From Alectryocaccomicrobium faecavium (GTDB lineage Bacteria; Bacillota; Clostridia; Christensenellales; Aristaeellaceae): 20,333 nt of DNA. The notes beneath the pieces are model-generated. The model ran no database searches and was not told where the DNA came from. It was given only the letters and a program-made list of their open reading frames with translations. Below are positions 1-7,853 of this stretch, piece after piece. The stretch is taken from positions 1 to 20,333 of the forward strand of contig DVOT01000209.1 of assembly GCA_018713425.1 (NCBI GenBank), in the 5' to 3' direction. A program made the translations under genes and the position numbers. Position 1 is the first letter of the stretch, and every line of letters starts with the position of its first letter.

Positions 1-2
1 CG

Positions 3-419
3 GGGGCGTATCCGGTGCAAAAAAGCAAAGTAGAATTGATCCACCAGATCGAAACAGCGGTGGAAGAAGCGAATCAGGATGAAGAATGGAGGCGAATGTA
101 TATGACCTGGCAAATTCGTCAACGGGAAGCGGAGCTGCTCGGGGAAAAACGCGGCATTGCCATCGGCGAAAAGCGTGGCGAAGAACGCGGCGAAAAGCGC
201 GGCATTGCCATTGGCGAAGAGCGCGGTGAAAAGCGCGGCATTGCCATTGGCGAAGAGCGCGGTGAAAAGCGCGGCATTACCATTGGCGAAAAGCGCGGCA
301 AGCTGGAAACGGCGCGGGCCATGCTGAAGGAGCTGCCCATAGACCAGGTCGCGCGCTTCACGGGTCTTTCGCGGGAAGAACTACAATCGCTGGCCGGCGA
401 AATTGCCCCGCAGGGCTAA
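3..419 (+). CDS. Rpn/PD-(D/E)XK transposase-like nuclease, C-terminal fragment
   Basis: Only the tail of this gene is visible: the frame is open to the left edge, so the catalytic part lies outside the window and the GTG at 15 is probably not the true start. The visible ~138 residues are a charged helical segment, then Gly-Glu-Lys-Arg-Gly-Ile-Ala-Ile type repeats, then a short C-terminal helical domain (LPIDQVARFTGLSREELQSL) that reads like a small helix-turn-helix. This layout, degenerate GE(K/E)RG repeats followed by 'I..IA..TGLS.EEI..L', is typical of the C-termini of Rpn family recombination-promoting nucleases / putative transposases (YhgA-like). The family tie is from pattern memory. 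No nuclease motif can be checked here. It ends 155 nt before the opp promoter and has its own hairpin downstream, so it is not part of the opp operon. Confidence 0.72.
   Translation, partial: GAYPVQKSKVELIHQIETAVEEANQDEEWRRMYMTWQIRQREAELLGEKRGIAIGEKRGEERGEKRGIAIGEERGEKRGIAIGEERGEKRGITIGEKRGKLETARAMLKELPIDQVARFTGLSREELQSLAGEIAPQG
141..299 (+). repeat. 36-bp in-frame tandem repeat
   Basis: Three near-identical 36-bp units lie at 177-212, 213-248 and 249-284, each encoding Gly-Glu-Glu-Arg-Gly-Glu-Lys-Arg-Gly-Ile-(Ala/Thr)-Ile. Degenerate partial units flank them (141-176 and 285-299). Units 2 and 3 differ only at the GCC/ACC codon, so duplication is recent or is being homogenised. The unit length is a multiple of three, so copy-number change would alter protein length without breaking the frame. 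Confidence 0.9.
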
Positions 420-471
420 GGGCAAAGCCGCCGCGGCTATAGTAGTCGTATGCACAATGGCTTTTGCGGAT

Positions 472-501
472 GACCGCCGGGGGATGCGTCTTTCGGCGGT
501 C
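472..501 (+). terminator. Hairpin after the Rpn-like gene
   Basis: GACCGCCG at 472-479 is the exact reverse complement of CGGCGGTC at 494-501, leaving a 14-nt loop. The sequence after it (GATTTATACACATTTTTACG) is T-rich but interrupted. It lies 52 nt past the Rpn-like stop codon, so it could end that transcript ahead of the opp promoter. The long loop and broken T tract make this a moderate call. Confidence 0.45.
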
Positions 502-574
502 GATTTATACACATTTTTACGTTTCTAACGTGTGGATTTTACGATTTGCCCTGCTCCCAAAAAGAGGCGGTTCC

Positions 575-603
575 TTGACATAGATGCTCTATCATGCTAT
601 AAT
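575..603 (+). promoter_or_regulatory. Sigma-A promoter of the opp operon
   Basis: A perfect TTGACA (575-580) and perfect TATAAT (598-603) are separated by exactly 17 nt, so the start of transcription should be near 610. The leader of about 50 nt carries a small hairpin (TCTGAAT 612-618 with GTTCAGA 630-636, one G-U pair) and a strong ribosome-binding site AAGGAGGG at 643-650, 8 nt before the ATG at 659. This predicts strong housekeeping transcription. No operator was recognised. Confidence 0.88.
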
Positions 604-658
604 TTATAGTATCTGAATTGCATAGCGCGGTTCAGAATTCGTAAGGAGGGGTTTACCC

Positions 659-3052
659 ATGAAAAGGACATTGTCCCTCGTTCTCGCGCTGAGCATGCTG
701 CTTTGCGGCGTTGCTTTCGCGGAAGACGCAGCCACTCCGGAAGAGAGCTACACGTATAACCTGGCTCTCTCGGAGTTCCCGACCAACTGGAGCCCGCACA
801 ACCAGCAGACGGCGACGGACTCCGAAGTGACTAAGTTTATCGCTCCGGGTCTGTACACTTTTGATTACAACGATACGATGGACGGCTATGTGATGGAGCC
901 GTACGCCGCCGCCGATTTCCCCGTAGACGTGACCGCGGACTACGTGGGCGAAGAGTGGGGCATTGAAGAGGGCGAAACCGCTCGCGCTTGGAAGATCCCG
1001 CTGCGCGACGATCTGATGTGGGACGATGGCACCCCCATCACCGCGCAGGATTTTGTGGATAGCGCCGAACTGCTGCTCAATCCGGACGCGCAGAACTACC
1101 GCGCGGACACCATGTACCTCACCAACCTGGTGGTTACCAACGCGGAAGACTACGCCAAGCAGGGCGTAGAGAGCGACACCACGCTGCGCGCCTATATGGA
1201 GATCGCGGGCGCGGCGGACGTCGATTCCTTCCTGGCCGAGTACGGCGAGCTGGACGGCTATATCAACTGGAGCGATTCCTTTGGCGACACCTATGATTTC
1301 GAGACCGAAGCCTGGACCGGCGCGGCGGAAGACGCCATCGTCGACACGGGCCTCACGCTGGCCGAGCTGTACACCTTCTATACGGAAGGCGCGGGCGGCG
1401 AATATATCACCTGGGCGGATGACGCTGGCAAGCGTGAATACGCGCTGGATGAGCTGTACGCCAAGTACACCCCGGAAGGGGGCATCAGCTTCGACAGCGT
1501 AGGCATAAAGGCGCCCAGCGATACCGAGCTGGTGCTCATCCTGGAAAAGCCGCTGGAAGGTTTCTACCTGTGGTACAGCCTCACCGATAGCTGGCTGGTG
1601 AAGACCGACCTGTACAACGAGTGCACCACCATGGAAGACGGCGTGTACAACAACACGTACGGCACCAGCGTGGAAACCACCGCTTCTTACGGCCCCTATT
1701 CTTTGACCACTTTCCAGTCCGACAGGGAGTATGCGCTCACCAAGAACCCCTACTGGTTCGGCAATGACGATCCCGCCTATGAGGGCCAGTATCAGACCAC
1801 CACGATCCATTACGACTATGTGCAGGAAGTTTCCACCCATCTGGAGATGTTCCTGAACGGCCAGCTGGATTCCTTCGGCCTGGATGTCGACCACATCGAC
1901 GAGTACGGCACCAGCGACTACACCTACTATTCTGAGGGCGACAGCGTGTTCGCCATGGCGTTCAACCCGGATTTCGAGGCCCTGGAAGCCAACCAGGCGG
2001 CCGCCGGCGAAAACATCAACAAGACCATCCTCACCGTGAAGGACTTCCGCATGGCTATGTCCCTGGCCATGAACCGCGCGGAGTTCTGCCTGGCGACCGA
2101 CCCGCTGAACCAGCCGGCCTTCGCACTGTATGGCAGCCAGATCGTCGCGGATCCGGACAACGGTATCTTCTACCGCAACACCGACGTGGCCAAGAACGTT
2201 GTGGTGAATTTCTGGGGCCTGGCCGATGAAATCGGCGCGGATAAGCTCTATCCCACCGTGGACGATGCCATCGATAGCATCACCGGCTACAACCTGGAGA
2301 TGGCCAAGACCTATTTCGATTCCGCGTATGACTACGCCATCGAGAACGGCCTGATGGACGAGGACGACGTCGTGCAGATCACCGTCGGCACGCCGAACGC
2401 CACCGCCGCCTTCTACAACAATGGCTACGACTTCATCGTGAACAACTACACCGAGGCCGTCAAGGGCACCAAGCTCGAGGGCAAGCTCACCTTCACGCGC
2501 GACTCCACGCTGGGCAACGGTTTCGCCGATGCGCTGCGCAACAACAACGTGGATATGCTCTTCGGCGTGGGCTGGACGGGTTCCACCTTCGATCCCTACA
2601 ACCTGATGACCGCTTACACCACCAGCAACTATCAGTATGACCCGTCGTGGGATACGTCCACCGCGATGCTGGACATCACCATCGACGATGTGACCTACAC
2701 CGCCAGCGTGCTGGATTGGACGAACGCCATCTCCGGCCTGGAGATCACTGCCACCACCGCAGACGGCGAAGAAGCGACCCTGTCCTTCCCCTACAGCACC
2801 GACGCGCATGAGGCCGAACTGCGCATCACCGTGCTGGGTGAGCTGGAAAATGCCGTGCTGCAGAACTACGACTTCATCCCGCTGATGAACGATTCCAACG
2901 CCACTGTGGTGGGTATGCAGGTGCAGTACTACACGGACGAGGAAGTCTTCCCCATGGGCTATGGTGGAGTGCAGTACCTGACCTACAACTACTCTGACGC
3001 GGAGTGGGATGCTTACGTCGCTGAACAGGGCGGCACCCTGAACTACCGCTAA
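659..3052 (+). CDS. oppA: Oligopeptide/dipeptide ABC transporter substrate-binding protein (SBP_bac_5), enlarged
   Basis: Extracellular solute-binding protein of the family 5 (OppA/DppA) type, expected to capture peptides or a similar solute for the permease encoded downstream. Residues 1-21 form a secretion signal ending AFA|ED. The mature protein starts with the family-like YTYNLALSEFPTNWSPHN; 'LRDDLMWDDGTPITAQDFV' (about 115-133) is the usual early family motif and 'SYGPYSLT' (about 343-350) a mid-protein one. At 797 residues it is roughly 200 longer than common OppA proteins. Much of the extra length lies at about 145-280, between 'DFVDSAELLLNP' and 'GIKAPSDTELVLILEKP'; another part is near 670-710. 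The mature protein is strongly acidic and rich in aromatics. C16 in the signal is preceded by Leu-Leu, so it is not a normal lipobox, which is odd for a Gram-positive binding protein. Substrate cannot be read from sequence. Confidence 0.92.
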   Translation: MKRTLSLVLALSMLLCGVAFAEDAATPEESYTYNLALSEFPTNWSPHNQQTATDSEVTKFIAPGLYTFDYNDTMDGYVMEPYAAADFPVDVTADYVGEEWGIEEGETARAWKIPLRDDLMWDDGTPITAQDFVDSAELLLNPDAQNYRADTMYLTNLVVTNAEDYAKQGVESDTTLRAYMEIAGAADVDSFLAEYGELDGYINWSDSFGDTYDFETEAWTGAAEDAIVDTGLTLAELYTFYTEGAGGEYITWADDAGKREYALDELYAKYTPEGGISFDSVGIKAPSDTELVLILEKPLEGFYLWYSLTDSWLVKTDLYNECTTMEDGVYNNTYGTSVETTASYGPYSLTTFQSDREYALTKNPYWFGNDDPAYEGQYQTTTIHYDYVQEVSTHLEMFLNGQLDSFGLDVDHIDEYGTSDYTYYSEGDSVFAMAFNPDFEALEANQAAAGENINKTILTVKDFRMAMSLAMNRAEFCLATDPLNQPAFALYGSQIVADPDNGIFYRNTDVAKNVVVNFWGLADEIGADKLYPTVDDAIDSITGYNLEMAKTYFDSAYDYAIENGLMDEDDVVQITVGTPNATAAFYNNGYDFIVNNYTEAVKGTKLEGKLTFTRDSTLGNGFADALRNNNVDMLFGVGWTGSTFDPYNLMTAYTTSNYQYDPSWDTSTAMLDITIDDVTYTASVLDWTNAISGLEITATTADGEEATLSFPYSTDAHEAELRITVLGELENAVLQNYDFIPLMNDSNATVVGMQVQYYTDEEVFPMGYGGVQYLTYNYSDAEWDAYVAEQGGTLNYR

Positions 3053-3076
3053 ATCCTTTCGCGTTTCTTTGGGCGC

Positions 3077-3108
3077 GACGCCGACCAGGGCCTTCCCTGG
3101 CCGGCGTC
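3077..3108 (+). promoter_or_regulatory. Intercistronic stem-loop after oppA
   Basis: GACGCCG-A-CCAGGG (3077-3090) pairs with CCCTGG-C-CGGCGTC (3095-3108) around a CCTT loop: 13 base pairs plus one A/C mismatch. It begins 24 nt after the oppA stop. No T tract follows, so it is better read as a 3' mRNA-protecting or partial-termination hairpin, which often keeps the binding-protein message more abundant than the membrane-subunit messages. The regulatory role is inference. Confidence 0.7.
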
Positions 3109-3135
3109 CATCCAATTCTTGCAAAAAATCCAGCG

Positions 3136-3190
3136 CATGGTTTGCGGCCGCACCCGGCGGAAGGCGCGTCGGATGCAGCCGCAAACCATG
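3136..3190 (+). promoter_or_regulatory. Long inverted repeat in front of oppB
   Basis: CATGGTTTGCGGC (3136-3148) is perfectly repeated in inverted form as GCCGCAAACCATG (3178-3190), with 29 nt between. The right arm ends directly against the purine-rich GAGGGAAAGGGG that serves as the oppB ribosome-binding region. Folding could affect oppB initiation or mark an mRNA-processing point. The role is inference; the 13-bp perfect match is seen directly. Confidence 0.65.
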
Positions 3191-3209
3191 GAGGGAAAGG
3201 GGCAAACGC

Positions 3210-4169
3210 ATGGTAAAGTACGTATGCAAACGAGTTCTATTGCTGCTGATGGTATTTTTTGTGATCATATCCATCTGCTTTGTGCTGATCAAGTTGCTGC
3301 CGAACAAGCCGGCAGAGCAGTTCGGCAAAGACATGGCGCTGATTGAAATGCGCCGCGAGGCATTGGGCTACAATAAGCCGCTGATCGAGCAATACTGGAT
3401 CTTCATCCAGAAATCGCTGATCGGGGGCGATTGGGGCATAAGCGAAACGCTGTATCTGGGCCAGAATGTGTGGGATAAATTTATGGAGAAGATGCCAGCC
3501 ACCATGCTGGTGAACTCCTATGCCATGCTGTTCAGCGTGCCGCTGGGATTGCTGTTTGGTATCTATGCCGCGCTGCGCAAAAACAAGTGGCAGGATCACT
3601 TTATTTCCACCGCGGTAATGATCTTTGTGTCCGTTCCTTCCTATGTGTATGCGTTCCTCGTGCAATACCTGCTTTGTTTCAAGCTAAAGTGGTTCCCATT
3701 CCAGATGGCCGCGGGATTCGACTATTTTTCGTGGGAAACCTTCCATTCCCTGATCCCGGCAATCCTGTCCCTGGGCTTTGGCACCATTGCGGGCCTCACA
3801 CGCTACACCCGCGCGGAGCTCACGGAGGTGCTCACCAGCGATTATCTGCTGCTGGCGCGCACCAAGGGGCTTTCTCGCGCGCAGACCACCGTGCGGCACG
3901 CGCTGCGCAATTCTATGGTGCCCATTTTCCCCATGATTCTGGGCGAATTCATCGGCATCATCGGCGGTTCGCTGATCATCGAGCAGATTTTCGGCATCCC
4001 CGGCGTGGGCGCGCTGTATATTGATTCTATCACTGCAGCCACGCCCGACTACAATTTCTTCATGCTCCTTTCGGCCTTTTACACGCTCGTTGGCCTGGTC
4101 AGCGGCATTCTGGTCGACCTGAGCTATGGCTTTATCGACCCGAGAATCAGAATGGGGAGTAAGAAATGA
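3210..4169 (+). CDS. oppB: Oligopeptide ABC transporter permease, OppB/DppB type
   Basis: Integral membrane permease of normal length for the family (319 residues). It starts with a TM helix (about 8-30, VLLLLMVFFVIISICFVLIKLLP), followed by the usual extracytoplasmic segment and about five further TM segments. The cytoplasmic EAA loop that contacts the ATPase is at about 211-238 (DYLLLARTKGLSRAQTTVRHALRN), with the following 'IIEQIFGIPGVGAL' at 256-269, both typical of OppB. The ATG at 3210 was chosen because AAAGGGG lies 7 nt upstream and the membrane helix starts at once; the open frame continues upstream to a TTG at 3069, but that stretch runs through two intercistronic hairpins and has no family character. 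The stop overlaps the oppC start by 4 nt (ATGA), implying coupled translation. It pairs with OppC to form the channel. Confidence 0.94.
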   Translation: MVKYVCKRVLLLLMVFFVIISICFVLIKLLPNKPAEQFGKDMALIEMRREALGYNKPLIEQYWIFIQKSLIGGDWGISETLYLGQNVWDKFMEKMPATMLVNSYAMLFSVPLGLLFGIYAALRKNKWQDHFISTAVMIFVSVPSYVYAFLVQYLLCFKLKWFPFQMAAGFDYFSWETFHSLIPAILSLGFGTIAGLTRYTRAELTEVLTSDYLLLARTKGLSRAQTTVRHALRNSMVPIFPMILGEFIGIIGGSLIIEQIFGIPGVGALYIDSITAATPDYNFFMLLSAFYTLVGLVSGILVDLSYGFIDPRIRMGSKK

Positions 4170-5695
4170 TGAGCGAGAACAGACAATACGAACACATTCC
4201 CGCTAGCGAATTCGCCTTTGTGGCGGACGCGGATCGCTTGCACGACAAAAAGTTGGAAACCAAGCCGATCGGCTATTTCAAAGATGTGCTGATCCGCTTT
4301 TCACGCAACAAGAGCTCGGTGGTGGCGGCGTTCATCATCCTGTTCTTGGTGCTCTATGCCATCTTTGTGCCCATCTTTTGCGAAACAAACTATTCCCGCT
4401 CGCTGACGGATACCATGTATCTGAACTATGGCCGTCTGCCGCCCGATTGGAACGGCCTGTTTGGCATCGACGGTACGGGCAAGGCGACGGTGAACTCCGC
4501 CACTTACCTGACCTACCGGGCGCTGGCCGAGGAAACTGGGCTGAATCCTGTGCTGGAAGTGTACCGCGCAGATTACACCGACCCCACCGCCAGCCAGAGT
4601 TCCACGTATTACGATATCCTGCGCGACAATTATTACACCATGGGCATGATGTATCTCACGCTCACGCCCCAGCAATACGAGGATCTGCAGGCCTGGCAGG
4701 ATGAAACGGGCGTCCAGGTGATCTATCCCGCCATCACGGATAGCCGCCAGTCCGACGCCAACATCTGGTACGAGGCCAACCGCAAGGGCGTGCCGCAGCT
4801 GGACGATGAGGGCAATTTCCAGCCCATCTACCGCACCACCACGCCGGAGGACACCTCCTACCACAGCCTGCGCATTGCCAGCGATACCGATCCGGAAGCG
4901 CCCTACGCCTATGCCCGCGTGACCGGCACTTCGGACGCGCGCTCCTATGTGGTGCGCGTGTGCAAATACACCTATTTCCAATACCGCTACGGCTTTGAGC
5001 CGTCCTTTGTGTTCGGCACCAACGCCCGCGGGCAGGATATCCTCACCCGCCTGGCCGCCGGCGCGCGCTTCAGCCTTATCCTCGCCATCTGCGTTTCCGC
5101 CATCAACCTGTTCATCGGCGCGATTTATGGCGCCATCGAGGGCTACTATGGCGGCGCGGTCGACCTCATTATGGAGCGCGTGAGCGATATTCTCAATGGT
5201 ATCCCCTTCGTCGTGGTGACGACGCTGTTCCAGCTGCACTTATCCAAGCGGGTGGGCGTGGTGCCAGCGCTGCTATTCGCCTTTGTTTCCACGGGGTGGA
5301 TCGGCATGGCCAGCCGCGTGCGCATGCAGTTCTATCGCTTTAAGGGCCAGGAATACGTGCTCGCCGCGCGCACGCTGGGCGCGAACGACCGGCGGCTGAT
5401 GTTCAAGCACATCTTCCCCAATTCGATGGGCACGATTATCACCGCTTCCGTGTTGATCATCCCTGGCGTCATCTTTAGTGAATCTTCGCTCACCTATATG
5501 GGCATCGTGAACCTGGAATCTTCCACGCTCACCAGCGTGGGTTCCATGCTAGCGAACGGGCGCAGTTATCTATCCACCGACCCGTACATTATCTTCTTCC
5601 CAGCGCTGTTCATTGCCCTGTTGGAAGTCTCTTTCAACCTGTTTGGCAACGGCCTGCGCGACGCGTTCAATCCTTCACTGAGGGGAGCGGAATAA
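4166..5695 (+). CDS. oppC: Oligopeptide ABC transporter permease, OppC type, with large extracytoplasmic insertion
   Basis: Second channel subunit. TM1 is at about 50-71 (SVVAAFIILFLVLYAIFVPIF). The family hallmark that normally follows within a few dozen residues ('FGTD..GRD.LSR') appears only at 283-295 as FGTNARGQDILTR. The ~205 residues between (about 72-278) are hydrophilic, rich in Tyr, Thr and Asp, and on topology should lie outside the membrane. The remaining TM helices follow at about 302-490, with the ATPase-contacting EAA loop at about 396-420 (EYVLAARTLGANDRR). Total length is 509 against about 300 usually. The cytoplasmic N-terminus (1-48) is also longer than minimal. The ATG at 4166 overlaps the oppB stop; a second ATG at 4169 is possible. 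oppD starts 1 nt after this stop. The insertion probably meets the enlarged OppA, which is inference. Confidence 0.93.
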   Translation: MMSENRQYEHIPASEFAFVADADRLHDKKLETKPIGYFKDVLIRFSRNKSSVVAAFIILFLVLYAIFVPIFCETNYSRSLTDTMYLNYGRLPPDWNGLFGIDGTGKATVNSATYLTYRALAEETGLNPVLEVYRADYTDPTASQSSTYYDILRDNYYTMGMMYLTLTPQQYEDLQAWQDETGVQVIYPAITDSRQSDANIWYEANRKGVPQLDDEGNFQPIYRTTTPEDTSYHSLRIASDTDPEAPYAYARVTGTSDARSYVVRVCKYTYFQYRYGFEPSFVFGTNARGQDILTRLAAGARFSLILAICVSAINLFIGAIYGAIEGYYGGAVDLIMERVSDILNGIPFVVVTTLFQLHLSKRVGVVPALLFAFVSTGWIGMASRVRMQFYRFKGQEYVLAARTLGANDRRLMFKHIFPNSMGTIITASVLIIPGVIFSESSLTYMGIVNLESSTLTSVGSMLANGRSYLSTDPYIIFFPALFIALLEVSFNLFGNGLRDAFNPSLRGAE

Positions 5696-5696
5696 G

Positions 5697-7853
5697 ATGG
5701 AGAAAAAACTGCAAGTTCACAATCTGCGCGTCTCTTTCCGCACGGTTTCCGGCAAGGTGCAGGCGGTGCGCAACATCAGCTTCGATCTGCACAAGGGCGA
5801 AACCCTGGCCATCGTGGGCGAATCCGGTTCTGGCAAGTCCGTCACCTCCAAGGCCGTGCTCGGCATCCTGGCGGGCAACGCCATTGTGGAAGGCGGCGAA
5901 ATCCTCTACGACGGCATGGATCTGCTCAAAATCAACGAGGAAGATTTCTATCGCCTGCGCGGCGATAAGCTGGCCATGATCTTCCAGGATCCGCTTTCCA
6001 GCCTGAACCCCATCATGCGCATTGGCAAGCAGCTCACCGAGGCCATGATCCTCAAGGGCCGCGCGCGTCAGAAATCCAGCAAGGCGGAATTCCACGCCAA
6101 GCTCGATTTGCTGGAAAAATACATGTGCGAAGCCAATCCCAGCTCTGAGGGGCAAATCCGCGAGGCGTGCGCGCTGTTCCGCCAGTTCGAAATGCGGCAC
6201 ACGCGCCTGGAACTCGCCTATAACGAGGCGCTGGAAGCCGCGCAGGAAGCACAGGAAGAAATTGAAAACGTCCTGTTCCTGATCGAAAAGAACGCTTTGA
6301 AGGACGCGGCCACGCGCCTCAAGGAAATCCGCGATTTTGCGCGGAAAACCGAAAATCCCTATGTGGTTTCGGCCCGCTTTGGCGAGCTGAAATCGCTGGC
6401 CGATGGGTTGACCAGCGGCCTGCGCGCGCAGGCCCGCCAGAATTACGCGCCCGCCGCGCAAAAGCTAAAGCAGATGCAAGCCATTCTCGCAGAAGCCATC
6501 GCGCTGGAAAAGCCGGATTTCTTCGCCCTGGGTTTCGCGCAGGAAAAGAACGCTCCGCAGGCACCGCAGGGCGATGTGGCTGCCAAAAACGCCTATTACG
6601 AGCGTTATCTCAACGAGAATTTCCTCAATGAATTCCTCCGCCTGGCCGAAAGCGGCCTGGCCTGGAGCGATAAGAAGCATATGGCGCTGCGCGAAAAGGC
6701 CATCGCCATGCTGGACAAGGGCATCGCCGCGCTGAAGCTTGAGGATTGCGAGGCCGCCATGGCCGCGTTCAAGCCGCTGGTGGGCGATATTTCCAAGGCT
6801 GTGGACGAATCCATCGAGCCGCTCGACGTGGTAAAGGACAGCGCGGCTTGCACATTCTCTGGCAGCCTCAAGGCCTTTATGGCCGCCCGGGCGGACGGCG
6901 AGCGCAACAACGCGCGCAAAATCGCCAAATACGAGCGCCAGATGCGGCGCTACAATCGCCTGGTGGAGCGGGGACGGCAGCCCGATTGGAAAGTGGCCGC
7001 CGCCACCACCGTGGATTTTGAGCTGAACCGCTCGAACATCCTGAGTCTGCTCAACAACCTGCGCGCGCACTATGTCGTGAAAAACGAAGAAGCGCCGGGC
7101 GAGGATCGCCGCGCCAAGGCGGAACAACTGATCGAGTATATCAAGGATTGCGCTTCCGGCATGGTGTACAAAATCACCAAGCGCGCCGCGCGCAACCGGG
7201 CGCTTAAGCTGATGGACGAGGTGGGCATCCCCGAGCCGCGCAAGCGCTATCGCCAGTATCCGTTTGAGTTCTCCGGCGGCATGCGCCAGCGCATCGTCAT
7301 CGCCATCGCACTGGCGGCCAATCCGGATATCCTCATTTGCGACGAGCCGACCACCGCGCTGGACGTCACGATTCAGGCGCAGATCCTGGAGCTGATCAAC
7401 CGGCTGAAGGAAAAGCGCAAGCTGTCCATCATTTTCATCACGCACGATCTGGGTGTGGTGGCCAACATGGCGGACCGCATTGCCGTGATGTACGCGGGGC
7501 AGATTGTGGAATATGGCACGGCGGAAGAAGTGTTCTATTCGCCCGCGCATCCCTACACTTGGGCGCTGCTTTCCTCCATGCCGGATCTGGAAACCCGCGA
7601 ACGCCTGGAGGCCATCCCTGGCACGCCGCCGAACATGATCTATCCCCCCAAGGGCGACGCGTTCGCCGAGCGCAACCGCTACGCGATGAAGATCGATTTC
7701 GAGCGCCAGCCGCCGGCCTTCCCCATCACGGAAACGCACTGGGCCGCGACTTGGCTGCTGCATCCCGACGCGCCCAAGGTGGATCCGCCCAAGATCGTTA
7801 CCGACCGAATCGCCAAAATGCGCGCGAAGATGAGGGGGAACGCAAATGCCTGA
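5697..7853 (+). CDS. oppD: Oligopeptide ABC transporter ATPase, OppD type, with ~370-residue internal insertion
   Basis: Cytoplasmic ATPase subunit. Walker A GESGSGKS is at 41-48, Q-loop glutamine at 97 (IFQDPLSSLNP), signature FSGGMRQR at 525-532, Walker B ILICDE at 545-550 and the H-loop His at 583. A family-typical oligopeptide C-terminal region follows (PAHPYTWALLSSMP, about 616-629). Q-loop to signature is about 430 residues, against roughly 60-65 in ordinary OppD, so about 370 residues (about 121-492) are inserted in the helical subdomain. The insert is Ala/Glu/Lys/Arg-rich, predominantly helical and looks partly coiled-coil. All motifs remain intact and in frame, so this is not a frameshift or pseudogene. 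Canonical OppD has four conserved C-terminal Cys (G-C-x-F-x-x-R-C-x6-C ... AC-W); here the equivalent positions are D654, N660, D667 and T685. Length is 718 against about 330-350. Confidence 0.93.
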   Translation: MEKKLQVHNLRVSFRTVSGKVQAVRNISFDLHKGETLAIVGESGSGKSVTSKAVLGILAGNAIVEGGEILYDGMDLLKINEEDFYRLRGDKLAMIFQDPLSSLNPIMRIGKQLTEAMILKGRARQKSSKAEFHAKLDLLEKYMCEANPSSEGQIREACALFRQFEMRHTRLELAYNEALEAAQEAQEEIENVLFLIEKNALKDAATRLKEIRDFARKTENPYVVSARFGELKSLADGLTSGLRAQARQNYAPAAQKLKQMQAILAEAIALEKPDFFALGFAQEKNAPQAPQGDVAAKNAYYERYLNENFLNEFLRLAESGLAWSDKKHMALREKAIAMLDKGIAALKLEDCEAAMAAFKPLVGDISKAVDESIEPLDVVKDSAACTFSGSLKAFMAARADGERNNARKIAKYERQMRRYNRLVERGRQPDWKVAAATTVDFELNRSNILSLLNNLRAHYVVKNEEAPGEDRRAKAEQLIEYIKDCASGMVYKITKRAARNRALKLMDEVGIPEPRKRYRQYPFEFSGGMRQRIVIAIALAANPDILICDEPTTALDVTIQAQILELINRLKEKRKLSIIFITHDLGVVANMADRIAVMYAGQIVEYGTAEEVFYSPAHPYTWALLSSMPDLETRERLEAIPGTPPNMIYPPKGDAFAERNRYAMKIDFERQPPAFPITETHWAATWLLHPDAPKVDPPKIVTDRIAKMRAKMRGNANA

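Noticed and set aside
141..299. Tandem repeat as a CRISPR array
   Set aside because: Repeats are directly adjacent without spacers, multiples of three in length, and encode part of a protein.
694..720. C16 of OppA as a lipoprotein cysteine
   Set aside because: The residues before it are Met-Leu-Leu, not a small residue at -1; AFA|ED gives a better type I cleavage site.
3069..3209. Upstream extension of oppB to a TTG at 3069
   Set aside because: It would translate through both intercistronic hairpins, has no signal or family similarity, and the ATG at 3210 has a good ribosome-binding site and begins directly with the TM helix.
653..3334. Very long open frame (893 codons) on the minus strand opposite oppA
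   Set aside because: It is antisense to a clear binding-protein gene, has the Val/Gly/His/Arg-rich make-up of an antisense frame in GC-rich DNA, lacks a ribosome-binding site and matches no family.
6057..7175. OppD insert as an intein, intron, frameshift or gene fusion error
   Set aside because: The frame is continuous, composition matches the flanks, no splicing motifs (terminal Cys/Ser or His-Asn) are seen, and motifs on both sides belong to one ATPase.
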